DNA of 34,546 nt, taken from positions 1 to 34,546 of the forward strand of contig CALFNL010000112.1 in the NCBI GenBank assembly GCA_937902875.1, given 5' to 3'. The notes beneath the pieces were generated by a model. The model saw only the letters and a program-made list of their open reading frames with translations, made no database searches and was not told the origin of the DNA. This stretch comes from an uncultured Bacteroidota bacterium. GTDB lineage: Bacteria; Bacteroidota; Bacteroidia; Chitinophagales; Chitinophagaceae. The translations under genes and the position numbers were made by a program. Every line of letters begins with the position of its first letter. Position 1 is the stretch's first letter. Positions 17,213 to 26,853 of this stretch are shown here, piece by piece.

Positions 17213-20200
17213 ATGCATAGAATCGGCTGGGAAGGCCCTCAGATTGAGAATTCAGAAATTCTTTGCATGGCATTACCGCACCTTATCAAGTTTGTGTACA
17301 ATAGTGGAACGGATGAAGTGATCCGTCGTGGCAAAAAGATTCATTCTTTAGGTTATGTTGAATTTATAGAGCACGATGAATTGCTGGGATCCGTTGTTTT
17401 CAGGGTCAGGGACGACAGCTACACTACCTTCTACAAAGTATATATCCAAAAATACAAAGACCCCAAGGGCCTATCGGTTCGCTGTACCTGCCCATATAAT
17501 CTGGGCGATATTTGCCGTCATGAAGCTGCTGCCTTATTGCATTTGCAGGAATTGATCGACAAGAATATCCTGGGTGAGAAAGACGTATTGTATCACCAGC
17601 GTCATACGGTGATAAAAATGAAGCATATTGATCTCAAGACGATCAGGCTGCTTACTTCACCCGAAGCGCTTGAAGAGGCGGAAAAGATCATGCGCACTCA
17701 AAAGGTAAATATAATTTCCGCGGCCAATGAACGGGTAGAAGCTTCCCTGGAATATCATGGCGAATCCTTTCCACTGGTGATCCAAAAAAATGAAGAAAAA
17801 AATTTTGATACTTCTTGTAAATGTGATGAACAGGAGCACCCACTGTGCGTGCATAAGGCAAGCCTGTTCCTGCAGTTGTTGAATGCATACGGCCCTTACT
17901 ATTTTGACAGCATCCGCAATTGGGATAAGGAAAAAAACAAATTGCTCGAGGCTTATGGATACAGCCTCGATGATGAACTCAAGGGGAAATTTGAATTTAC
18001 ATATAAAGAGGGCAAGCCATTCCTCAGAGTACTCGATTCATCCATCAAGAGAATTACTCCGCTATTGAATTCGGGTAAACCTAAATCTGTTGTAATGGAG
18101 AGGGAACCAGAAGTGGAGGTGGAAGAAGATATTTCGCCGCAACCCGCGTCAACAAGGGTAGGCATTGTTTTCAATGGCAATAGTGGCAATTATCCTGGAT
18201 TTGTATTGGACGCGATTGTGGGCGAGATAGGAGAAAATGGAAAGCAGTTCGTTGGCAGGATTGACAAACTTGACTTGGCGAAATACGTAAACACGGAGCC
18301 ATTTATTGAAGAGGACAGGTTATTGATACAGCAGTTACGCAAGCTTCAGGAAGCCGAAGTGAGCAAATATGTTAGCCGTAATTCGCCATTCTCAGATATA
18401 TGGGAAAATATAATTCACCAGGATGAGGACGACCTTCCTGAAGAAACCAAATCCCTCATCATAGAATATTGGTATCCGAAACTAAGAAAATTATTCAGTG
18501 AAGAACATGCGCCCCTTCACGCTTATTACCTTCCACCTAAGAAAAATTTTACAACCGGTAACCTGCAACATTTACATCTTTCACCGGAAAAAGTAACCCC
18601 GGTCTTTCACGTGAGTGCTGCCAGGAACCACATCGAAATTGCCTGTCGCGTGCGAGTGAATGGAGGGGAAGTATCCATCCTGGAAAATGAATGGGAAAGC
18701 AAACTGCTTTTCAAATATGCCGATACTTTATATAATTGGAGCCGCCAGGAAGATGTGCTCGAAGTTGAAAAATTCGTGAATAAAGGAATGGCATCAGTTC
18801 CGCGTGCCGACTGGCCCGCGTATTTGCAAAAGACCGTTCTCCCCCTTTCTAGAGAATACAAAGTTGATTTTGCAGATGAGCTGGTACTGGAAATAAAGGA
18901 TGGGAATCCTGACATTAAATTGCTGCTTCAGGAGAAGGGTGACTATTTGGTTTTTGTGCCAGTATTCTCCTATAAAGGATTTGAAACCAGGTTTAATGAA
19001 AAGGACATCATCACCATTGCTGTTGAAGACAAGGTGATGATCGTTCACAGGAACAAGCAGGCAGAACTGCAATTCATCCGGAAATTAGAGAGCCTCCATT
19101 CCAATTTTATCAGGCCAGAAGGCGCGGCCACCCTGGTTTTGAAAGGCGGTGATGTGCTGAAGAATAACTGGTTCTTTCTCTTTGTAGACAGCATGAAGGA
19201 AATGAACATACCGGTGGTGGGATTTGACGTACTGAAGAATTTCAGGTTTAATACATCCAAGCCTTCCACCCGGATCCATATTAGTAGTGGCATGGATTGG
19301 TTCGATGCGAAAGTGAATGTGGTGTTCGGAGATCAGCAGGTGAGCGTTTCTGAAATAAAGAGAGCATTGGCTAATAAGCAGCAATTCGTACAGCTTAATG
19401 ATGGAACCCTGGGCATACTTCCGGAAGATTGGTTAAAGAAATATTCATTATTGTTCAGGGTAGGGGAGGGAAAAACGAACTCATTGCGCCTGTCAAAATA
19501 CCACCTGAGCATTATTGATGAATTGCACGAACAGCGAGACGAGACCGAAGTGTTGATAGAGCTTGAGGAAAAATACGAACGTTTGAGAGGATTCAATCGC
19601 ATTAAGGAAATTGAGCCGCCTAAACAGCTTGAACATATTTTACGGCCTTACCAGGTGGCCGGTTACCACTGGCTCAATTACCTCAGTGAGGTGGGTTGGG
19701 GAGGAATACTGGCAGACGATATGGGTCTGGGTAAGACCGTGCAGGCATTGTCTTTTCTCCAATTTTACAAGGAGCAGCATAAACAAATGACGGCCCTGGT
19801 GGTTTGCCCTACTACCCTCATGTTTAACTGGGAAAATGAAATAAAAAAATTCACTCCCGGCCTCAGCTATCATATACATCATGGAGGCGACAGGGTGCGC
19901 GATAAACAGTATTTCAACCAATTTGATGTGGTCATTACCACTTATGGTACGCTGAGGAGTGATATTAAACTTTTGGTGGAAATAAATTTCGACTACGTTA
20001 TCCTCGATGAATCACAGGCTATCAAGAATCCGCAAAGCAAGGTTACCAAGGCAGCCTGCCTTCTCAAATCGAGGAACCGACTGTGCCTGAGCGGTACACC
20101 TTTGCAGAATAACACATTCGACATCTATGCCCAGATGAATTTCCTGAATTCCGGCATGTTGGGAAGCATGGAGTATTTCAGAAATGAATTCGCCACGCCA

Positions 20201-21028
20201 ATTGACAAATTCGGAGAGCAGGAACGGAAGGAACATCTGAGGAAATTATTGTACCCTTTCATATTGAGAAGGACCAAGGAGCAGGTTGCAAAAGATCTGC
20301 CCGACAAAACAGAGACCATCCTGTTTTGTGAAATGCAGAATGAACAAATGCAGATCTATGAGTCATTCCGCAATGATTACAGGAATAAGATTCTGGGAGT
20401 CATCAGCGAACAGGGGATTGAAAAATCTCAGTTGACCATTTTGCAGGGCCTCATGAAACTTCGCCAGATTTGCGATTCGCCGGCCATCATGAATGATGTG
20501 GAGAAATATCCGAATCATTCCATTAAGCTTGAAGAAATAGGGAGGGAGATCACGGAAAATATCAGCAATCACAAGGCGCTCATTTTTTCGCAATTCCTTG
20601 GAATGCTGGCACTCATAAAACATAAACTCATTGAACTGGAAGTTCCCTTCGAATATTTTGATGGAAGCACTTCCGCACCTGACCGTGAAAAAGCGATAAA
20701 CCGTTTCCAGAATGATGATACCTGCAGAGTTTTCCTCATTTCCCTCAAGGCAGGTGGCGTAGGCCTCAATCTCACCGCGGCCGATTATGTTTATATTGTT
20801 GATCCCTGGTGGAATCCGGCCGTGGAACAACAGGCAATTGACCGTACACATCGTATCGGACAAACAAAGAATATTTTCGCCTATCGCATGATTTGCAAGG
20901 ACACGATTGAAGACAAGATCCTTCAGTTGCAGGATAAGAAAAGGCTATTGGCAAAAGACCTTATATCCGACGATAGCACTTTCGTTAAGAGTCTTACCAG
21001 GGAAGATGTGGAATATCTGTTCAGCTAA
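17213..21028 (+). CDS. SNF2-family DEAD/DEAH helicase with SWIM zinc-finger motifs
   Basis: GGILADDMGLGKTVQALSFL (Walker A), VILDESQAIKN (DExx), LCLSGTPLQNN, LISLKAGGVGLNLTAADYVYIVDPWWNPAVEQQAIDRTHRIGQ; N-terminal CTCPYNLGDICRH and CKCDEQEHPLCVH. An alternative start is the ATG at 17267. Confidence 0.95.
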   Translation: MHRIGWEGPQIENSEILCMALPHLIKFVYNSGTDEVIRRGKKIHSLGYVEFIEHDELLGSVVFRVRDDSYTTFYKVYIQKYKDPKGLSVRCTCPYNLGDICRHEAAALLHLQELIDKNILGEKDVLYHQRHTVIKMKHIDLKTIRLLTSPEALEEAEKIMRTQKVNIISAANERVEASLEYHGESFPLVIQKNEEKNFDTSCKCDEQEHPLCVHKASLFLQLLNAYGPYYFDSIRNWDKEKNKLLEAYGYSLDDELKGKFEFTYKEGKPFLRVLDSSIKRITPLLNSGKPKSVVMEREPEVEVEEDISPQPASTRVGIVFNGNSGNYPGFVLDAIVGEIGENGKQFVGRIDKLDLAKYVNTEPFIEEDRLLIQQLRKLQEAEVSKYVSRNSPFSDIWENIIHQDEDDLPEETKSLIIEYWYPKLRKLFSEEHAPLHAYYLPPKKNFTTGNLQHLHLSPEKVTPVFHVSAARNHIEIACRVRVNGGEVSILENEWESKLLFKYADTLYNWSRQEDVLEVEKFVNKGMASVPRADWPAYLQKTVLPLSREYKVDFADELVLEIKDGNPDIKLLLQEKGDYLVFVPVFSYKGFETRFNEKDIITIAVEDKVMIVHRNKQAELQFIRKLESLHSNFIRPEGAATLVLKGGDVLKNNWFFLFVDSMKEMNIPVVGFDVLKNFRFNTSKPSTRIHISSGMDWFDAKVNVVFGDQQVSVSEIKRALANKQQFVQLNDGTLGILPEDWLKKYSLLFRVGEGKTNSLRLSKYHLSIIDELHEQRDETEVLIELEEKYERLRGFNRIKEIEPPKQLEHILRPYQVAGYHWLNYLSEVGWGGILADDMGLGKTVQALSFLQFYKEQHKQMTALVVCPTTLMFNWENEIKKFTPGLSYHIHHGGDRVRDKQYFNQFDVVITTYGTLRSDIKLLVEINFDYVILDESQAIKNPQSKVTKAACLLKSRNRLCLSGTPLQNNTFDIYAQMNFLNSGMLGSMEYFRNEFATPIDKFGEQERKEHLRKLLYPFILRRTKEQVAKDLPDKTETILFCEMQNEQMQIYESFRNDYRNKILGVISEQGIEKSQLTILQGLMKLRQICDSPAIMNDVEKYPNHSIKLEEIGREITENISNHKALIFSQFLGMLALIKHKLIELEVPFEYFDGSTSAPDREKAINRFQNDDTCRVFLISLKAGGVGLNLTAADYVYIVDPWWNPAVEQQAIDRTHRIGQTKNIFAYRMICKDTIEDKILQLQDKKRLLAKDLISDDSTFVKSLTREDVEYLFS

Positions 21029-22128
21029 TATTTCATGGGGGCCACAGCCACCGCGATCTTCGAGTCTGCGGTACCATAATAGAGAAACCATTTATTGTTA
21101 AAGGGAACCATGCCTTCGGCAAAGCAGACCCGGTTCACTTGTCCATTGATTTCATAGTCTTTTTCCGGTTTCAGAAAACAATGCCCCATTCGGTCGATTA
21201 CCTTCGAAGGATCATTCATGTCAAGGAGTATCTGTCCGGCAGAATAGGCGCCCGGTTCAAGGGACATATCTCCAAGATGATCGTGATTCATGCTATTATA
21301 AATCAGAACTATTCCGGTGTCGGTGTATAAGGCAAAGGGGCCGGGCTCTACCAGCCTGCTGTCAAAATATTTCTTCCGTGGAGAAAATATTTTTTTTATT
21401 GCGTGATTCTCTTCCAGTGGTTGCCAATGAATTCCATCTGCGGAAAATGCCAGGAAGATGTCTGTATCGCCCCAATACATCCAGTATTTTCCATTGACCT
21501 TTTTGGCAATTAATTGGTCCCCCTTCCTGGAAACCAATAGTGCCCCGGATTTGCTCCAAAGATTCTTGTATTTGCCTTTCTGGTAATCCCCCAATACCAA
21601 TCCTTTTTTTTGCCAGTGCAGGAGGTCATTTGAAACAGCTATGCTCAGCCTGGCCGTTGAACCATCGTAGGCGGTATAAGTGAGCAGGTACAAACCGTCT
21701 TCAAGTTTAGCCAGTCTGGGATCTTCGCAACCGCCTGCCCATTCAAATTTTTTCATGCTGTCGTTATCGGGATAAAAGACCGGCTGATTCATGCGCGTGA
21801 AGTGGAGACCGTCCTCACTAACAGCCAGGCCTAAACGTGAGGTGCTGGGGTTTCTCACGATGGTGTCTTCGGCCCTGTATAAGAGGTAAATCTTTCCATC
21901 CTTAACCACAGCAGCCGGATTAAATACGTCTTTCGCTTCCCAGGCAACGGGCCTCTGCAGGATGGGGCAAATAAACACGCTGCTGGTATCGGAAAGTAAA
22001 ATTGGATTCACCGAGTCAACTTTTTTAAATGGCAGAATGGCCCAGGAGGGGTCGGAAGGTTTTGTGGGAGTCGTCGTGTTGCAGGCAACCATTAAAATCA
22101 TCCATAGAAGTACCAGCGCTATTCGCAT
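21025..22128 (-). CDS. GH130-like glycosidase/phosphorylase family lipoprotein
   Basis: Lipobox LMVAC; FNPAAVVKDGKIYLLYRAEDT, GCEDPRLAKLEDGLYLLTYTAYDG, SNDLLHWQKKG, and FAEGMVPFNNKWFLYYGTADSKIAVA are five-bladed propeller GH130/GH43-like motifs. Confidence 0.85.
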   Translation of the reverse strand: MRIALVLLWMILMVACNTTTPTKPSDPSWAILPFKKVDSVNPILLSDTSSVFICPILQRPVAWEAKDVFNPAAVVKDGKIYLLYRAEDTIVRNPSTSRLGLAVSEDGLHFTRMNQPVFYPDNDSMKKFEWAGGCEDPRLAKLEDGLYLLTYTAYDGSTARLSIAVSNDLLHWQKKGLVLGDYQKGKYKNLWSKSGALLVSRKGDQLIAKKVNGKYWMYWGDTDIFLAFSADGIHWQPLEENHAIKKIFSPRKKYFDSRLVEPGPFALYTDTGIVLIYNSMNHDHLGDMSLEPGAYSAGQILLDMNDPSKVIDRMGHCFLKPEKDYEINGQVNRVCFAEGMVPFNNKWFLYYGTADSKIAVAVAPMKY

Positions 22129-22318
22129 CTCTGTAATTTATTTTTTGAAATGCCTGTTCAAATTAAGGCAGTATTGGCCCTAAAGAATATTTCAGGCCCT
22201 TCCATAACATTACCATAACAAGCAGGAAGGCCTGGCTGGTGAAAGTCAGATGAAAAGCCATTTTTCTCTGTTCTTAATCTGTCTGGAATCCCGAGGTGAG
22301 CAACACACAACGCAATTT

Positions 22319-23080
22319 TCAGAATGCCGGGGATCGGGGAGCGGCTATTGACACATTTTCTGCAATTAGTGCGGCCCTGAGAGTTGTTGCAAGAAAAAGA
22401 GCATCCGGCTCATCGCCATGCACACATACGCTTTCTGCAACTATTGAAATCAAAGAATTTTGCCTGGATCGTACCATTCGGTTCTGTACCATCTCCAGTA
22501 ATTGTGTAACCGCCTCGTTTGCATCGCCTATGATTGCATTTGGCTCTCCGCGTGGAGTTAGTGAACCATCCGATTCATATCTTCTGTTTGCAAATACTTC
22601 ATTGATGAATAATAGACCATGGCGCTCCGCGCCGGATTTCATTTCACTTCCACTCTGGCCATATAATATCAGCGCCGGGTCAATTTGGGCCATTGCCATG
22701 CACAGGCAATCACTCAGCAGAGGTTCCCTTGCCGCCCGGTTATACATGGCTCCATGAGGTTTCACATGTGCTAACCTTGCTCCCATGCTGATGCAAATTT
22801 CCAGCAAGCGATTGATTTGGATACTAATAATGTCCACCAAATCGCTGGGGCGGAATCTTTCAAACAAATCAACTCTTCCAAAATTCTTCCGATCGGGATA
22901 GGAGCAATGCGCGCCGATAGCTACGCAATTTTCAAGCGCCAGTTCAACAGTCCTTTTCATGGTATCACTATCACCCGCATGAAATCCGCAGGCTATATTG
23001 GCCGATGAGATAATTTGCATCAATTCCCGGTCCTGGCCCATGCCTTCACCCATGTCGGCATTCATGTCGATCTTCAACAT
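22319..23080 (-). CDS. pxpA: 5-oxoprolinase subunit A (LamB/YcsF family)
   Basis: KIDMNADMGEGMGQDRELMQIISSANIACGFHAGDSDTMKRTVELA, VKPHGAMYN. Confidence 0.95.
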   Translation of the reverse strand: MLKIDMNADMGEGMGQDRELMQIISSANIACGFHAGDSDTMKRTVELALENCVAIGAHCSYPDRKNFGRVDLFERFRPSDLVDIISIQINRLLEICISMGARLAHVKPHGAMYNRAAREPLLSDCLCMAMAQIDPALILYGQSGSEMKSGAERHGLLFINEVFANRRYESDGSLTPRGEPNAIIGDANEAVTQLLEMVQNRMVRSRQNSLISIVAESVCVHGDEPDALFLATTLRAALIAENVSIAAPRSPAF

Positions 23081-23083
23081 ATT

Positions 23084-24079
23084 TCAGGCAAATCTTAAAC
23101 CTATGGTATCTTTCAGTTGTTCCAATTCTTTTTCCCGGTCAAGATAAAGCTGTTCCGCCTCTGTCATTGAAATCTCTTTGAACCGGGTGCTGTCGCCTGG
23201 CTTCAACTGTGCGCAGAGCGGCAGGTCAACTATTGAAATCTGGGCTATCCGGGGATATCCGCCCGTGGTTTGCGCATCACTCATCAGCAGAAACATATTC
23301 TGATCGGGTGTTACCTGGATGGTACCCTTGGTGACCGCCGTGCTAATGAGATCTTCCTTTCTTCGCCTATTCATTGGGGTTCCTTCCAGCCTGTAGCCCA
23401 TGCGGTTCGACTGGTTGGAAACCCTGAAACTTTCGTTGAAAAACTTTTCCTGGCTGTATTCATCAAACCAATCCCATTCATGGCCCTTCACCACCCTGAT
23501 GAAGGGCTGTCTGTAAAATTCATAAGTGAGCGGCGAAAGACTCCAGTGCGCAATGGCCACATCGTCGGTGCAATGAAATTCCGAGCGGATCTTTTGATTG
23601 ACCGGAGTCTGTTTATAGGCCTGTGAAATAAGATCGTTCGCCTGCAAGGCCCTGCCATGCCATCCACCAAGCCTGGCCTGCAGATTAGTGCTCTTACTAT
23701 GCATTACCTCGGCGCAATCAAATCCACCGGCAACGGAGAGGTAGGTTCTGCAACCTGTAAAATCAGGATGTAATACAATCAGGCGATAGGCTTTTACAAA
23801 AAGGGCTCTCCAGTATGGAACGGGTTGTTCGTTCACGGAAATTCTTACTCCGGCTCCGGTGAAAGCAATAACAGCATCTTCTTCAAAATACATTTGTGCG
23901 CCAGCCATGGTGAATTCAATGCAGGCTTCCTTCTCATCATTGCCAACTAACAGGTTGCCTACCCGCAGGGCGTATTCATCCATGGCCCCGCCCACCGGCA
24001 TCCCAATGGCCTGATAGTTCCATCTACCCAGATCCTGAATGGTGGTGAGCAGACCTTGTTTGATGATTCGAAGGCTCAT
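23084..24079 (-). CDS. pxpC: 5-oxoprolinase subunit C (biotin-dependent carboxyltransferase family)
   Basis: IIKQGLLTTIQDLGRWNYQAIGMPVGGAMDEYALRVGNLLVGND; SNRMGYRLEG; LLMSDAQTTGGYPRIAQI. Confidence 0.95.
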   Translation of the reverse strand: MSLRIIKQGLLTTIQDLGRWNYQAIGMPVGGAMDEYALRVGNLLVGNDEKEACIEFTMAGAQMYFEEDAVIAFTGAGVRISVNEQPVPYWRALFVKAYRLIVLHPDFTGCRTYLSVAGGFDCAEVMHSKSTNLQARLGGWHGRALQANDLISQAYKQTPVNQKIRSEFHCTDDVAIAHWSLSPLTYEFYRQPFIRVVKGHEWDWFDEYSQEKFFNESFRVSNQSNRMGYRLEGTPMNRRRKEDLISTAVTKGTIQVTPDQNMFLLMSDAQTTGGYPRIAQISIVDLPLCAQLKPGDSTRFKEISMTEAEQLYLDREKELEQLKDTIGLRFA

Positions 24080-24798
24080 GAAGGGTTTGGTTGCATTTGA
24101 TAGAATTCCTCCCTGCTGATTGATGTGAATTTAACCTGGTCACCCGGGTGCAGCAACACAGGATCTTCTTTTGCCGGATCAAAGAGGGTCACTGGCGTAC
24201 GCCCAATTAATTGCCATCCTCCCGGACCCGCAAATGGGTAAATGCCTGTTTGTTCTCCGGCAATTCCCACTGATCCGGGTTCCACTTTCGCGCGCGGCGT
24301 CTCTTTACGAGGCACACTGAGCCTGGAATCTAGTCTGCCCATATATGGAAATCCAGGGGCGAATCCAATCATATATACCGTGTAAATGGAACTCGTATGA
24401 AGCTGAATGATGTTTTCAATACTGGTGTTGAGGCATTTCGCCACCCATTTCAGGTCGGGCGCCATTTCTGCATCATAACATACCGGTATGCTTAAGGATT
24501 TGATTTTAATGACCGGATTCTGAGGCAGCTTTGTCACCAAATTCTGCAAGTAATTATCCACTTTTTCAAAAGCTGTATGGCCCTTCATGGCTGTGGAATG
24601 ATATACAGGAAGGGGGTCATAATATATGGTAATAGTATTATAAGCGGGAACGGTTTCAATGAATCCTTCAAATGGCTCGTGGTTGAGCAGGGCATTAAGA
24701 TTGATCACCTGATGGTGAATGGCATCATCAATGGTGCTTCCCAATTGGATGACAATCGCTTTTTCGGATAGGAAATATGTAGAGAATGGAGCAAGCAT
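24076..24798 (-). CDS. pxpB: 5-oxoprolinase subunit B (allophanate hydrolase subunit 1-like)
   Basis: YMIGFAPGFPYMGRLDSRLSVPRKETPRAKVEPGSVGIAGEQTGIYPFAGPGGWQLIGRTP; 4-bp overlap with pxpC. Confidence 0.95.
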   Translation of the reverse strand: MLAPFSTYFLSEKAIVIQLGSTIDDAIHHQVINLNALLNHEPFEGFIETVPAYNTITIYYDPLPVYHSTAMKGHTAFEKVDNYLQNLVTKLPQNPVIKIKSLSIPVCYDAEMAPDLKWVAKCLNTSIENIIQLHTSSIYTVYMIGFAPGFPYMGRLDSRLSVPRKETPRAKVEPGSVGIAGEQTGIYPFAGPGGWQLIGRTPVTLFDPAKEDPVLLHPGDQVKFTSISREEFYQMQPNPS

Positions 24799-25049
24799 TG
24801 CAGTTTAAATATAGAACTTTCGGATGAATTGGCCCTGCGGGTAGGCTTTGACGCCACGGGTTTCAAGGATAGAAAGTATTGATTGATGCGGATGTAATCA
24901 AACAAATAGTTAATGAAAGGGCTAAAGAAAATCAAAGACAATCTTGAGGATTACCTTTCCTTTTGCTTTTTGCGGACCAAAATAGGTGTTAATTTCCCAG
25001 GATTTGAAAAAGCACGAAACATGAATTCACTGCCTGGCCAAAAAAAACC

Positions 25050-25165
25050 GCCCAGGGTCTCCCAAGGACGGCATAGCACTTCTTGTGATTTCAGAGGTTG
25101 TGCTAAGAAGTTTGCAAATCTGAGGACTAAAGACTATGCCAGTAATGCTTGGTGCGCCTCTTTTT
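25050..25165 (+). ncRNA. Candidate structured small RNA (6S-like architecture) ending in a U-tract
   Basis: Nested pairings: AGG(25054-25056)/CCT(25157-25159), CCAAG(25062-25066)/CTTGG(25148-25152), GGCATAG(25070-25076)/CTATGCC(25134-25140), inner TCAGA(25091-25095)/TCTGA(25119-25123) or alternatively ACTTCTT(25078-25084)/AAGAAGT(25105-25111); TTTTT at 25161-25165; no credible ORF. Confidence 0.42.
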
Positions 25166-25382
25166 ATGATAATATTTAATTGGATAGAAATCAGGGCGTT
25201 CCATGATCTTATTGATCAGATTGATGAAGAATCCGAGAAGTCCTGAAGACCTGTGTGTTGATACTGAATTCATGACATGCACGTTTAAGGATGAATTAAT
25301 TTGGGATAACCAGTTTGTATAACGCAGGTAAAGGCCACATTATTATATGAGGTTGAGATCGATGTTAATTAAGGTTAAATCA

Positions 25383-25415
25383 TTTGAATTGAGGAGATTG
25401 TAAAAACTAATTTTG
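25383..25415 (+). promoter_or_regulatory. Putative promoter (TTTG - N21 - TAATTTTG) of the kinase-regulator operon
   Basis: TTTG at 25383-25386, TAATTTTG at 25408-25415, ATG at 25432. Confidence 0.5.
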
Positions 25416-25431
25416 TATTCTTTTGCTTGAA

Positions 25432-26853
25432 ATGCGCAAGAAATTCAGGATACCGGCTTTTTTGATGGTGGCTGCAATGCTGCTGATCGTTGCCTTCCAG
25501 GTATATTGGTTAAATCTCAATTATAAGGAAGAAAGGAGAAATCTTCGATTCAGAAGCAATTTATTATTCAGGGAATGTGTATTCCAACTGCAGGCCAGTA
25601 AATTAAACCTTGACAGTACCATGCTTCTTGGTTACAGGTCAGCTCGTGATATCGCCCGCTTTGCCGATGTGGTGAGGGCCCGGATAAATAACTCCGTACT
25701 AAACCTGCCCGATGCGAAAAACAAGTTGATTGCCTATGAAAAAATGAAAATTGTTCCCGGCTCCGACTCTATGCAGAAAACCAGGAACAGATTGGATGGG
25801 AGGTTCTTCGATTTCCTGATCAGTATTGATTCTCTCCAGGACTCCATTAAGGTCAGGGAAGTCATTACCAGTTATGAGCAGAGTCTGCAAAAGGAAAATA
25901 TTGAAACTCCGTTTGTCATAACCCGCATATCGGGTGCGCCGCCTGTCAATACTGAACAATTACCCAGACCTGAATGGAACAAAATTACCATTGGGTTTAA
26001 GAACCCGGTTACTTATCAGTTGGACCTTGGGAATAGCTGGCCTTACCTGATACATCAAATTCTACCCCAGATCATTTTTTCCTGTTTCCTGATTGGCCTC
26101 ACAATTCTGGCATTCCTGGTTTTGTATAGGAATCTCCTGGCACAACAGCGACTCACTTTAATAAAGAATGAATTCATTTCTAATATTACCCATGAATTGA
26201 AAACCCCCATTTCCACCGTGAGTGTGGCCATTGAAGCCATGAAGAATTTTAATGTGCTACAGGACCATGCACGTACACGTGAGTATCTTGATATTGCAGG
26301 AAATGAATTGAACAGGTTGTCTCTGCTGGTGGATAAGGTACTCAAATTGTCAATGTTCGAAAAAGATCAGACAGACCTGAAATACGAGAGCTTTGACCTG
26401 AAACAATTAGTTCAGGAAGTGATAACGTCAATGCGCCTGCAGTTTGAGAAGTATAAGGCGGAAGTTCAATTGCACGCGCCCCAGGAATCCGTTTTCCTGA
26501 CTGCAGACCGCCTCCATATTACCAGCGTAGTGTATAATTTTTTCGACAATGCCCTAAAATATAGTAAGGGGCATCCTCGAATAGACATATTCCTCGATTC
26601 AAACGAACAGATGGTTACGTTAAGGATCAAGGATAACGGTATCGGAATCCCCCAGGAGTATAAAACCAGGATCTTCGAAAAATTCTTCAGGATACCTTCG
26701 GGGAATATGCATAATATTAAGGGGTATGGCCTTGGCCTTAGCTATACGGCACATATAGTGAAGCAGCATCATGGCAGTATAGCCGTACACAGTGAGCCGG
26801 GCCTCGGAACTGAATTCACAATAAAATTGCCCGTGCAGCATGAAGAAGGCTAG
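25432..26853 (+). CDS. Sensor histidine kinase (HisKA + HATPase_c, two TM helices)
   Basis: FISNITHELKTPISTVSVAIEAM (H-box), NFFDNALKYSKG, IKDNGIGIPQEYKTRIFEKFFR, GYGLGLSYTAHIVKQHHG. ATG at 25432 preferred over TTG at 25423. Confidence 0.95.
   Translation: MRKKFRIPAFLMVAAMLLIVAFQVYWLNLNYKEERRNLRFRSNLLFRECVFQLQASKLNLDSTMLLGYRSARDIARFADVVRARINNSVLNLPDAKNKLIAYEKMKIVPGSDSMQKTRNRLDGRFFDFLISIDSLQDSIKVREVITSYEQSLQKENIETPFVITRISGAPPVNTEQLPRPEWNKITIGFKNPVTYQLDLGNSWPYLIHQILPQIIFSCFLIGLTILAFLVLYRNLLAQQRLTLIKNEFISNITHELKTPISTVSVAIEAMKNFNVLQDHARTREYLDIAGNELNRLSLLVDKVLKLSMFEKDQTDLKYESFDLKQLVQEVITSMRLQFEKYKAEVQLHAPQESVFLTADRLHITSVVYNFFDNALKYSKGHPRIDIFLDSNEQMVTLRIKDNGIGIPQEYKTRIFEKFFRIPSGNMHNIKGYGLGLSYTAHIVKQHHGSIAVHSEPGLGTEFTIKLPVQHEEG

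Noticed and set aside
20363-20863. 166-aa minus-strand ORF
   Set aside because: Antisense to conserved helicase motifs of the SNF2 gene.
24913-25179. 88-aa plus-strand ORF
   Set aside because: Sequence is not protein-like and overlaps the candidate structured RNA.
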